Positions 1 through 5,956 of a stretch of 10,348 nucleotides of DNA are shown in pieces. The stretch covers positions 1-10,348 of the forward strand of contig JARXKQ010000024.1 in assembly GCA_030271555.1 (NCBI GenBank), given 5' to 3'. This DNA comes from Chloroflexota bacterium (GTDB taxonomy: Bacteria > Chloroflexota > Limnocylindria > Limnocylindrales > CSP1-4). The notes beneath the pieces were generated by a model. It searched no databases, was not told where the DNA came from, and saw nothing but the letters and a program-made list of their open reading frames with translations. Position numbers and translations under genes: made by a program. Position 1 is the first letter of the stretch; each line of letters begins with the position of its first letter.

Positions 1-383
1 CGCTGCTCGAGCTGGGCGCGGGTTTCGGCCATGTCGCGCTCACGGTTCTCGTCGGCCACCTTCTTGGCACGGCTGAGGATCTCCTCCGCTTCCCGGCGGG
101 CAGCCGTCAATGCCGCGACGCGCTCGGTCTGAGCGCTTTCGCGCTCGACGCGAGCGGCATCGGCGTCACGCAGTGCCTGTTCGATGCGTGCGCGTCGCGC
201 GGCAAGGTTCGCCGGCAGATTGCGCAGGCCCAGGTACCAGGCCGCGACGAAGAAGATGATCAGGTTCGCCGCGAACGCGATCACCCAGAACAGGTTGATG
301 ACTACGCCTGTGCTACCCGCCTCGGCCGCCGATGCGCCGGGTTGGAACCCGGAGGCCAGGCTGGCCAGCGCCAGCAGATCCAC
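1..383 (-). CDS. atpF: F1Fo ATP synthase subunit b (5' part; runs off the left edge)
   Basis: Subunit b forms the peripheral stalk that holds F1 still against the rotating c-ring. The 127 complete codons in the window give a short Ala/Gly/Ser-rich N-terminus (about 1-26), one membrane helix (about 27-53, with the polar N30 and N40 seen in many b subunits), and then a long charged helix rich in Ala, Arg and Glu (from about 63), as expected for the b-dimer coiled coil. The start is GTG at 383-381: an in-frame TAA lies two codons upstream, and AGGCGG sits 7 nt before the GTG, overlapping the atpE stop codon. The gap to atpE is 11 nt. The 26-residue segment before the membrane helix is longer than in E. 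coli b. Its place directly after atpE fits atpF. The 3' end is outside the window, so a b-delta fusion cannot be excluded. Confidence 0.93.
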   Translation of the reverse strand, partial: MDLLALASLASGFQPGASAAEAGSTGVVINLFWVIAFAANLIIFFVAAWYLGLRNLPANLAARRARIEQALRDADAARVERESAQTERVAALTAARREAEEILSRAKKVADENRERDMAETRAQLEQ

Positions 384-390
384 CTGTTAT

Positions 391-396
391 CCGCCT
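391..396 (-). promoter_or_regulatory. Ribosome binding site of atpF
   Basis: The minus strand reads AGGCGG followed by 7 nt and then GTG. The site overlaps the TAG stop codon of atpE (TAGGCGG), which suggests that atpF translation is coupled to atpE. With the in-frame TAA just downstream of it, it fixes GTG at 383 as the start. Confidence 0.65.
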
Positions 397-607
397 AGCT
401 GATGAAGATCGCCAGCAAGCCGACGACGATTGCCAGAACGCCGAGGCCCTCTGCGAACGCCGCGAGGATGATTGCGAGGCCGCGGATCGCGCCCGCTGCG
501 TCAGGGTTGCGGCCGATCGCGCCGGCAGCCATGCCGGCCAGGATGCCGATGCCGATGCCGGGGCCGATGACGCCCATGGCCGCGAGGCCTGCACCGATGT
601 GCTCCAT
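395..607 (-). CDS. atpE: F1Fo ATP synthase subunit c (rotor ring proteolipid)
   Basis: This 70-residue protein is a hairpin of two hydrophobic helices joined by a polar loop with the conserved RNP triplet at 33-35. Helix 1 carries the ring-packing glycine pattern GPGIGIG (15-21). Helix 2 carries the ion-carrying carboxylate E53 in the context FAEG. In sodium-type c subunits (Ilyobacter) a Gln sits 33 residues before this Glu and a Ser follows it. Here those positions are I20 and G54, so I infer proton coupling. The ATG start has a strong tandem Shine-Dalgarno sequence. The length is slightly short of the family's usual 70-85 residues. It lies 33 nt after atpB and 11 nt before atpF, the standard order. 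The identification is secure; the ring size cannot be read from the sequence. Confidence 0.97.
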   Translation of the reverse strand: MEHIGAGLAAMGVIGPGIGIGILAGMAAGAIGRNPDAAGAIRGLAIILAAFAEGLGVLAIVVGLLAIFIS

Positions 608-613
608 GTGTTT

Positions 614-624
614 CTCCTCTCCTT
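614..624 (-). promoter_or_regulatory. Strong tandem Shine-Dalgarno of atpE
   Basis: The minus strand reads AAGGAGAGGAG, two overlapping anti-16S matches, with the nearer AGGAG 6 nt before the ATG. It is the best ribosome-binding site in the window; most neighbours have weak sites or rely on stop/start overlaps. This fits the need for many more c subunits than a or b from one polycistronic message. Confidence 0.75.
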
Positions 625-640
625 CTATTGGGGAACGAAT

Positions 641-1696
641 CTAATGCGCCACCGAATGCGCGAGGTTAGGGGTGGGAACCGGATGTCCCTCGACGGCCGC
701 CATTGCCTCTTGCGCAACGTGGCCTTGCTCGTGGCCGTGATCCTCGATCGCGAGCACGATGTACATGAGTGACAGGATGCTGAAGATCAGCGCCTGGATC
801 AGGTTAAGCATGAATTCGAGCCCAAGGAGCGCGACCGGCAGCACGAACACCGTGAGCGCGGTCACGACACCCAGCGCGACTTCGCCACCATAGATGTTGC
901 CGAAGAGTCGCATTGACAGCGTGAGTGGCCGGACGAAGTCGAGCATCAGCTCGATCAAGCCCACGAACATCGCGATCGCGCCGGCACCGATGCCGTTGCG
1001 GAACTCGTAGATGGGGAAGAACTTGCTGAGGTACTTGCGTGCGCCCAGTTTGCGGAAGCCTTCGATCTCGAAGATGAGGAAGGAGACGAGGGCCATGCCG
1101 ATCGTGGCGTTGACGTCGCTGGTGGGGGCGCGGAAGTACTCGATGCGGCCAACGGGTGGGATGAGCCCGATCCAGTTCGAGAACAGGATCAGCAGCAGCA
1201 GCATCGCGAAGATCGGCACATAGGGACGAGCGGCAATGCCGCCGATGGACACGGCAAAGTTCTCCATCATCTCGTACGCCCACTCGCCGAAGTTCTGCAG
1301 GCGACCCGGCACACCGGGACCGCCGCGGCTCGTCGCGGCAATGACCAGCAAGAGCCCGATCGAGACGATCCACATCGTGACCATGGTCGAGGTGATGCTG
1401 GGTTCGTTGATGATCGACAGTCCGCCCGTGGCCGGCGTGGGGTTGTCCGTTAGCGCGACGATCACATGGGGCGCCGGGAACTCGAGCGTGCCATTGATGA
1501 AGCACACCGGGAAGGCACATTCCGCGCCGGGCTCACCCGGCGGAAACGGCGGGAACAGCGCGAACGCCATGACATCGAGCAGGGCCACGAGCACGAGCGC
1601 GGCGACGATGACCGTGCGCGTGCCAAAACGCGTTTTAGACCCGCGCTCGGCGGGCGTCTCAGGCACGTCGGTCATGTCCGGAGTCTCGTTCGACAA
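641..1696 (-). CDS. atpB: F1Fo ATP synthase subunit a (proton channel)
   Basis: Subunit a forms the proton half-channels next to the c-ring. The motif SMRLFGNIYGGE contains the essential arginine (R263, matching E. coli R210). E272 matches E. coli E219, E294 takes the place of H245, and Q301 matches Q252. The PTSDVN segment (191-196) is also typical. The protein has 351 residues, against 271 in E. coli. The excess is an N-terminal part with an extra hydrophobic helix (about 28-48) and a loop with C60 and C65, placed before the helix (about 101-123) that aligns with E. coli helix 1, plus a His-rich C-terminal tail (319-351). The start is taken as TTG at 1696, since AGGAA lies 5 nt upstream; the in-frame ATG at 1675 (residue 8) has no comparable site. 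It lies 29 nt after atpI and 33 nt before atpE. Confidence 0.96.
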   Translation of the reverse strand: MSNETPDMTDVPETPAERGSKTRFGTRTVIVAALVLVALLDVMAFALFPPFPPGEPGAECAFPVCFINGTLEFPAPHVIVALTDNPTPATGGLSIINEPSITSTMVTMWIVSIGLLLVIAATSRGGPGVPGRLQNFGEWAYEMMENFAVSIGGIAARPYVPIFAMLLLLILFSNWIGLIPPVGRIEYFRAPTSDVNATIGMALVSFLIFEIEGFRKLGARKYLSKFFPIYEFRNGIGAGAIAMFVGLIELMLDFVRPLTLSMRLFGNIYGGEVALGVVTALTVFVLPVALLGLEFMLNLIQALIFSILSLMYIVLAIEDHGHEQGHVAQEAMAAVEGHPVPTPNLAHSVAH

Positions 1697-1701
1697 GGTC
1701 G

Positions 1702-1706
1702 TTCCT
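1702..1706 (-). promoter_or_regulatory. Ribosome binding site supporting the TTG start of atpB
   Basis: The minus strand reads AGGAA, 5 nt, then TTG. It decides for the rare TTG start over the ATG seven codons further in, which has no purine-rich box at a suitable distance. Confidence 0.5.
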
Positions 1707-1725
1707 GGGCGGTGGAGTTGGGTAG

Positions 1726-1947
1726 CTAGTTGAGTCTGACGAGGAACCTTGTTATCAGTCTGTAGTCGGCGACGGCTCCCAGAGACGCCCCAGCCAGAAA
1801 CCCAGCGACGACGAAGATTGGGTTGCTTCCGATCTGGAGGTCAAGCCAGTGGCCGGCCAGCGCTCCGGCCATCGTCGTCACAAATAGGACGAGGCCGATC
1901 TCCGAGAACAGGGCAAAGTAGGCGCCCATCTTCGGAACGTCGTTCAC
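1726..1947 (-). CDS. atpI: AtpI/AtpZ-family small membrane protein of the ATP synthase operon
   Basis: A 73-residue protein with two hydrophobic segments (about 11-33 and 42-62) separated by a short loop with the family's hallmark: G..AG.WLD (28-36) followed by NP at 42-43, then a glycine-patterned second helix (G49, G53, G57). This matches the AtpZ/AtpI group encoded ahead of atpB. Members are reported to help assemble the c-ring or supply Mg/Ca at the start of the atp operon; which of these applies here cannot be told. The start is GTG at 1947, or possibly the ATG at 1929 (residue 7). Neither has a good Shine-Dalgarno sequence, and a GGA about 8 nt before the GTG is the best candidate. It is the first gene after the predicted promoter at 1971-1979. 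Confidence 0.8.
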   Translation of the reverse strand: MNDVPKMGAYFALFSEIGLVLFVTTMAGALAGHWLDLQIGSNPIFVVAGFLAGASLGAVADYRLITRFLVRLN

Positions 1948-1970
1948 CGCTGATCCGATAACGCGGCGGG

Positions 1971-1979
1971 ATTATACCA
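1971..1979 (-). promoter_or_regulatory. Predicted extended -10 promoter of the ATP synthase operon
   Basis: The minus strand reads TGGTATAAT, a perfect extended -10 element (TG, one base, TATAAT), in the 37-nt gap between the wecA-like gene and atpI. No convincing -35 hexamer lies 16-18 nt upstream; that region is the 3' end of the preceding gene. This is usual for extended -10 promoters. Transcription would begin near 1963-1965, leaving a leader of about 16-18 nt before the GTG of atpI. An A/T-rich hexamer of this quality is unlikely by chance in such GC-rich DNA, and its location is right, but activity is inferred. Confidence 0.6.
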
Positions 1980-1984
1980 GCGGG

Positions 1985-3121
1985 TCATTGCTGGCCCTCG
2001 TCGTAGCTCGAGCGGTCGAGCGCCTCGCGCGCGCGCCGCGTGAGCAGCGACAGGACGATCCCGCCGCCCAGCACGATGACGAGGAACGCCGTGATCTGGC
2101 TGCTGCCCGGCAGGATCAGGCTGAGCGCCGCCAGTACGATGCAGATTGCGTAGATCAGCAGGACGGCCTGGCGGTGCGAGAGGCCAAGGTCGAGCAGCCG
2201 GTGGTGGAAGTGGCCGCGGTCGGCGCTGAACGGTGAGCGGCCAGACAGCGTGCGCCGGATGATGATCCAGAAGGTGTCGATGATCGGCACGCCCAGGACG
2301 AGCAGCGCTACCGCGAGCTTGGCCGTGCCCAGGACTGACAGCACGGCGAGCGCGTAACCCACGGCGAATACGCCCGATGTGCCGATGAACACCCGCGCCG
2401 GGTGGAAGTTGTAGCGCAGGAATCCCAGCAGCGCGCCGGCCATCAGCCCGCACATGACCGCGACGGCCGGCTGAACCGAGTCGCCGGTGAGCGAGACGAT
2501 ACCCAGCGTAGTCACGGCGATGAGCGCGATTCCGCCCAGCAGTCCATCGAGGCCATCAACGAAGTTGACGCTGTTGAGCATGCCGACGATCCAGATCGTC
2601 GTGATGGCAGCGACGCCAATGTCGAAGCCATAGCCCGCGATGTCGACAAGCAGACCGCCCGCGACCTGGTAAGGCGCGCCGCCAAACGGGTTGGGGAACT
2701 TCTCGATGCCGATGCCCAGCGCGACGGCGATCCCGGCGAGCACGAACTGGCCGATGAACTGCCACCGCGCGCGCAGCTGCAGCCGATCGTCGAGGTAGCC
2801 CAGGACGCCGCCCAGGCCGACGCCCACGAAAAGGGCAATGAGCTCTGGCATGCGCACTTCGCGCAGCGGTGGCGCGAAATGGAAGACGGCGTTTATGGCC
2901 AGGCCCGCGACGCCGACGATCACGAAGGACGCGGCCACGGCGATGCCACCGGTGCGCGGGATGGGCTTTTCGTGGACGCGCCGATCCATATCCGGCTCGT
3001 CGATCGCGCCCAGCCGCGCGGCGTAACGAATGGTGAGCGGCGTCAACAGCAGGCTGACCAGCGCGGCGCCGATGAGTGCGGCAAGGACTACCGGTATTGC
3101 GTCGAGCGCTGCCGGGCTCAC
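1985..3121 (-). CDS. wecA: WecA/TagO-like polyprenyl-phosphate GlcNAc-1-phosphate transferase
   Basis: A multi-pass membrane enzyme of the glycosyltransferase-4 (MraY/WecA) superfamily, which moves a sugar-1-phosphate from a UDP-sugar to undecaprenyl phosphate and so starts a wall or surface glycan. In 378-residue numbering the motifs are [10 protein letters not shown] (50-59), the DDR pair (D111, D112), N183-x2-N186-x2-D189GLD, and HFHHR (304-308). This last motif marks the WecA/TagO branch; MraY has a different His motif. Oddity: the GDxGS motif, whose Asp binds Mg in MraY, reads FIGTSGV here, with T248 in its place. The chosen start is GTG at 3121, which forms a GTGA overlap with the glyA stop like other junctions here; a GTG at 3157 would add 12 residues. 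Neither has a clear Shine-Dalgarno sequence. Family assignment is firm; substrate and activity are not. Confidence 0.88.
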   Translation of the reverse strand: MSPAALDAIPVVLAALIGAALVSLLLTPLTIRYAARLGAIDEPDMDRRVHEKPIPRTGGIAVAASFVIVGVAGLAINAVFHFAPPLREVRMPELIALFVGVGLGGVLGYLDDRLQLRARWQFIGQFVLAGIAVALGIGIEKFPNPFGGAPYQVAGGLLVDIAGYGFDIGVAAITTIWIVGMLNSVNFVDGLDGLLGGIALIAVTTLGIVSLTGDSVQPAVAVMCGLMAGALLGFLRYNFHPARVFIGTSGVFAVGYALAVLSVLGTAKLAVALLVLGVPIIDTFWIIIRRTLSGRSPFSADRGHFHHRLLDLGLSHRQAVLLIYAICIVLAALSLILPGSSQITAFLVIVLGGGIVLSLLTRRAREALDRSSYDEGQQ

Positions 3122-4398
3122 TCCGTCGGCAGGCCGGGCACTGGGAAGCGCGCGCACATGTCGTGCACGCGGGCTCTTATCTCGGTCTTGGCGGCATCGT
3201 CGGCGCGGCCTTCGATGGCGCGCACGATGAGGGCGCCGATCTCGCGCATCTCGTCTTCGCCGAAGCCGCGCGTCGTGGTCGCGGGCGTGCCGACGCGGAT
3301 GCCCGACGCGATGTTGGGCGGGTTCTTGTCGAACGGGATCGCATTCTTGTTGACGGTGATGCCGATCGCGTCGAGCAGCGTCTCCGCCTCGCGCCCGGTA
3401 ACGCCGAGCGGCGTGACGTCGACCAGCATCAGGTGGTTGTCGGTGCCCCCGGATACGACGGCAACACCGTTCTCCTGGAGGGTGCCTGCCAGCACCTTGG
3501 CGTTGGCGACCGTGTGCTCGATGTCGGACCGGAACTCAGGCGTGTCGGCCAGGTGGAGGGCGACCGCCTTCGCGGCGATCACGTGCATCAACGGGCCGCC
3601 CTGCAAGCCAGGGAAGACCGTCTTGTCGACCTGCTTGGCGAGCTCGTTCTTGCAGAAGACCAGGCCGCCGCGCGGCCCACGGAGCGTCTTGTGGGTGGTG
3701 GTCGTGACCAGATCGGCATGGGGGAAGGGGCTGGGATGCTGGCCCGCGGCCACGAGACCCGCGATGTGGGCCATGTCGACGAAGAACAGCGCGCCCACGT
3801 TGTGGGCGATCGCGCCGATCCGCTCGAAATCGATTACCCGGGGATAGGCGCTCGCGCCCGCGACGACGAGCTTGGGCTGCACCTCGCGCGCCTGCTGCTC
3901 GAGCGCGTCGTAATCGATCCGCGCGTCGTCTTCGCGTACGCCGTAGGCATGAATCTCGAACCATTTGCCCGAGAAGTTGACCGGCGAGCCGTGCGTCAGG
4001 TGGCCGCCGTGGGCCAGGTTCATGCCCAACACCCTGTCGCCCATGTCCAGGACGGACACGTATGCGGCCATGTTGGCCTGCGCGCCCGAATGCGGCTGGA
4101 CGTTGACGTGCTCCGCGCCCGGGAAGAGCGCCAGCGCGCGGTCCTGGGCGAGCCGCTCGACCTCGTCGACGAATTCGCAGCCACCGTAGTAGCGCCGGCC
4201 CGGCAGCCCCTCGGCATATTTGTTGGTCAGCCACGAACCCTGCGCCTGGAGCACCGCGGAAAAGGCGTAGTTCTCGCTGGCGATCAGCTCGATGTTCCAA
4301 CGCTGGCGCTCGCGTTCGCGCAGCATCGCTGCCCACAGGTCGGGATCGACCTCGGCCAGCGGCGCCCAGGCGATGCGCGAGGAGGTCGAGGTGCTCAC
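3118..4398 (-). CDS. glyA: Serine hydroxymethyltransferase
   Basis: This cytosolic PLP enzyme interconverts serine and glycine while loading tetrahydrofolate with a one-carbon unit. The 426 residues span the usual full length. Visible hallmarks are ELIASEN (37-43), [13 protein letters not shown] (61-73), SGAQAN (104-109), the H-G-G-H-L-T-H-G segment (130-137), the PLP-ring-binding D208 in VDMAHIAG, the Schiff-base lysine K237 in [14 protein letters not shown], and the C-terminal SGIRVGTPA stretch. No key residue is missing. The start is GTG at 4398, whose GTGA overlaps the stop codon of the upstream sua5 gene; its own stop overlaps the next GTG. It sits between sua5 and wecA, a position glyA holds in several Gram-positive-type genomes, probably co-transcribed and translationally coupled. 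Confidence 0.98.
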   Translation of the reverse strand: MSTSTSSRIAWAPLAEVDPDLWAAMLRERERQRWNIELIASENYAFSAVLQAQGSWLTNKYAEGLPGRRYYGGCEFVDEVERLAQDRALALFPGAEHVNVQPHSGAQANMAAYVSVLDMGDRVLGMNLAHGGHLTHGSPVNFSGKWFEIHAYGVREDDARIDYDALEQQAREVQPKLVVAGASAYPRVIDFERIGAIAHNVGALFFVDMAHIAGLVAAGQHPSPFPHADLVTTTTHKTLRGPRGGLVFCKNELAKQVDKTVFPGLQGGPLMHVIAAKAVALHLADTPEFRSDIEHTVANAKVLAGTLQENGVAVVSGGTDNHLMLVDVTPLGVTGREAETLLDAIGITVNKNAIPFDKNPPNIASGIRVGTPATTTRGFGEDEMREIGALIVRAIEGRADDAAKTEIRARVHDMCARFPVPGLPTE

Positions 4399-5042
4399 GG
4401 AGCCGAAGTGTAGTCCCGACCGAGCGCGGCGAAGATCGCCGATGAGGCGATGGCGCCTTCGCGCAGTACGACCGGTGAGCGGGCGGCCGACCCCGAGCAG
4501 TCGACCACCGACGAGGAGACGCCACCCCGCACCGGACCGTCGTCGACGACCAGGCTCAGGACGTCCGACAACGAGTCGATGACCATCTGTGCGGTAGTTG
4601 CCGGCGGCCGGCCGGTGACGTTGGCCGAGCTTGCGGCAAGCGGCCCAAGCAGCCGGGCGAGTTCACGCGGCACGCGGTGATCGGGCAGGCGCAGGCCCAG
4701 CGTCGCGCGGCCGCCGCCCAGGAGCAGCGGCAGATCGCTATCTGGGCGCCGATCCAGCACGAGCGTCAGGCCGCCCGGCCAAAAGGCGCGCGCCAGCTTC
4801 TCGGCGGTTGGCGGCAACAGGCAGATTTGGCGCGCCTGGTCGATCGAGTCGATCAGCAGTTGGATGCCCTTGTCGGGCGAGCGCTGCTTCAGGGCGATGA
4901 GCCGCTCGACCGGATCGGGCAGCGGCAACGCGGCGACGCCGTAGACCGTCTCCGTCGGGATGGCGATGACCTCGCCGCGGCGCAACGCCGCGACCGCCAG
5001 GTCGGTCGCCGCAGCAGCGCTACTTAACAAAACCTCCATCAC
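4395..5042 (-). CDS. L-threonylcarbamoyladenylate synthase (YrdC/TsaC/Sua5 family)
   Basis: The enzyme makes threonylcarbamoyl-AMP from threonine, bicarbonate and ATP, the first step of t6A37 formation on ANN-decoding tRNAs. The 215-residue protein is a single YrdC domain: PTETVYG (29-35), K52/R54 with the [10 protein letters not shown] segment, WPGGLTLVL (88-96), LGLRLPDH (115-122), SSANVTG (138-144) and a DGP...SSSVVD stretch (168-181), ending in LREGAI. It lacks the extra C-terminal domain of long Sua5 proteins (about 340 residues), so it is TsaC-sized. The start is GTG at 5042 (4-nt overlap with the prmC stop codon) or the adjacent ATG at 5039 (TGATG). The prmC-sua5 order is widely conserved. 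Catalytic type is confident; the name tsaC, ywlC or sua5 is a matter of convention. Confidence 0.94.
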   Translation of the reverse strand: MMEVLLSSAAAATDLAVAALRRGEVIAIPTETVYGVAALPLPDPVERLIALKQRSPDKGIQLLIDSIDQARQICLLPPTAEKLARAFWPGGLTLVLDRRPDSDLPLLLGGGRATLGLRLPDHRVPRELARLLGPLAASSANVTGRPPATTAQMVIDSLSDVLSLVVDDGPVRGGVSSSVVDCSGSAARSPVVLREGAIASSAIFAALGRDYTSAP

Positions 5043-5956
5043 GCGCCTTGGTCGCGCGTCAGTTCGGCGACGCGCGGCCGGCCGGCGAGGTCGTCATGGA
5101 TCGTGAGCGCCCAGCCCGGGAGCAGCCTGCCAGCGGCGGCGCCCAAGGGGTCGCCTTGATCGGCGCCAATCTCGAGCAGCGCCAGGCCATCGTCGGCGAC
5201 CGCGTGCGGCAGCTGCGCCAACAGCCGGCGAATGATCGCCAGCCCATCCGCGCCACCGTCAAGGGCAACGCGCGGCTCGAAGCTGGCCGCGACCGGCAGC
5301 GTCGGGACGACGTAGGTGGGGACGTAAGGCAGGTTGGCCACCAGGAGGTCGGCCCGTTCCGCGCCGGGAATGTCGGTCAAGTCGGCCTGGGCGAACTCGA
5401 TCGCATCGGCGACCCCGTGGGCGACCGCGTTCTCGGTTGCCACGGCGAGGGCATCGCTCGAATGGTCGCTGGCCTGAAACGCAACGTCGCCGGCATAGCC
5501 GCGCCGCCGGCACTCGACCGCCAACGCGACGCAGATCGCGCCGCTGCCGGTGCCCACGTCCCACACCAGCAATGGCCGCGCGTCCGCCGGGCGGGGAGCG
5601 TCCGTCAGGCGCGCCGCGATACGATCCAACGCGAGCCCCACGAGCGTCTCGGTTTCCGGCCGCGGGATCAGGGCCCGCTCGTCCACGCTCAGGGCGAGGC
5701 CGTAGAACTCCTTCAAACCGCGCAAATAGGCCACCGGAACGCCACTCGCACGCCGTTCGATTAACCTCTGAAACGTCTCCTGCTGTCCGGCGGAAACCAC
5801 AGAGTCGCCCTCCGCCAACAGCGTCGCCCGGCCCACTCCAAGCACGTGGCCCAGCAAAAGCTCGGCATCGAGCCGCGGCGTTTCTGACCCGGCCCCGTCC
5901 AGCGTCTGGCTGCCGGCGCGCAGCAGAGCGGCGACGTTAGAGGCGGACGACGACAT
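5039..5956 (-). CDS. prmC: Peptide chain release factor N5-glutamine methyltransferase
   Basis: PrmC (HemK) uses S-adenosylmethionine to methylate the glutamine of the GGQ motif in release factors, raising termination efficiency. The 305-residue protein has the N-terminal helical domain with PRLDAELLLGHVLG (27-40) and YLRGLKEFYGL (78-88), then IPRPETE (97-103), the SAM-binding DVGTGSG (133-139), the catalytic motif at 208-211 and the EPRVALDGGADGL segment (227-239). The catalytic motif reads NLPY rather than the common NPPY. The start is ATG at 5956, which overlaps the end of the debranching enzyme gene by 20 nt. The reading frame stays open far upstream, but that part is the shadow of the hydrolase gene and resembles no PrmC N-terminus. 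Its likely substrate, RF1, is encoded two genes upstream. Confidence 0.95.
   Translation of the reverse strand: MSSSASNVAALLRAGSQTLDGAGSETPRLDAELLLGHVLGVGRATLLAEGDSVVSAGQQETFQRLIERRASGVPVAYLRGLKEFYGLALSVDERALIPRPETETLVGLALDRIAARLTDAPRPADARPLLVWDVGTGSGAICVALAVECRRRGYAGDVAFQASDHSSDALAVATENAVAHGVADAIEFAQADLTDIPGAERADLLVANLPYVPTYVVPTLPVAASFEPRVALDGGADGLAIIRRLLAQLPHAVADDGLALLEIGADQGDPLGAAAGRLLPGWALTIHDDLAGRPRVAELTRDQGA

Noticed and set aside
804..1520. 238-codon minus-strand frame within atpB, and the plus-strand frame at 1236-1733
   Set aside because: Both are out-of-frame copies of the subunit a gene with no motifs; the His/Arg-rich translation is typical of a frame shift.
1697..1725. Possible promoter in the 29-nt gap between atpI and atpB
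   Set aside because: The gap is G-rich, with only the ribosome-binding site and no -10-like hexamer.
1985..3157. Reading the GT4 enzyme as MraY of peptidoglycan synthesis
   Set aside because: The HFHHR motif and the absence of any mur or fts genes nearby favour the WecA/TagO branch.
2402..3847. Long plus-strand open frame (481 codons) opposite wecA and glyA
   Set aside because: Its translation is low-complexity, rich in Arg, Ala, Asp and Gln, with no recognisable motif. It is the mirror of two strongly supported genes and is explained by high GC at third positions.
3076..4413. Plus-strand open frame (445 codons) covering all of glyA in antisense
   Set aside because: It mirrors a complete SHMT with every hallmark motif. 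Stop codons are rare in this antisense frame because of GC-rich codon use; no domain is visible.
3536..4525. Minus-strand 329-codon frame overlapping glyA and sua5
   Set aside because: A shifted-frame shadow rich in Arg, Ala and Pro; the true genes in the other frame carry the conserved motifs.
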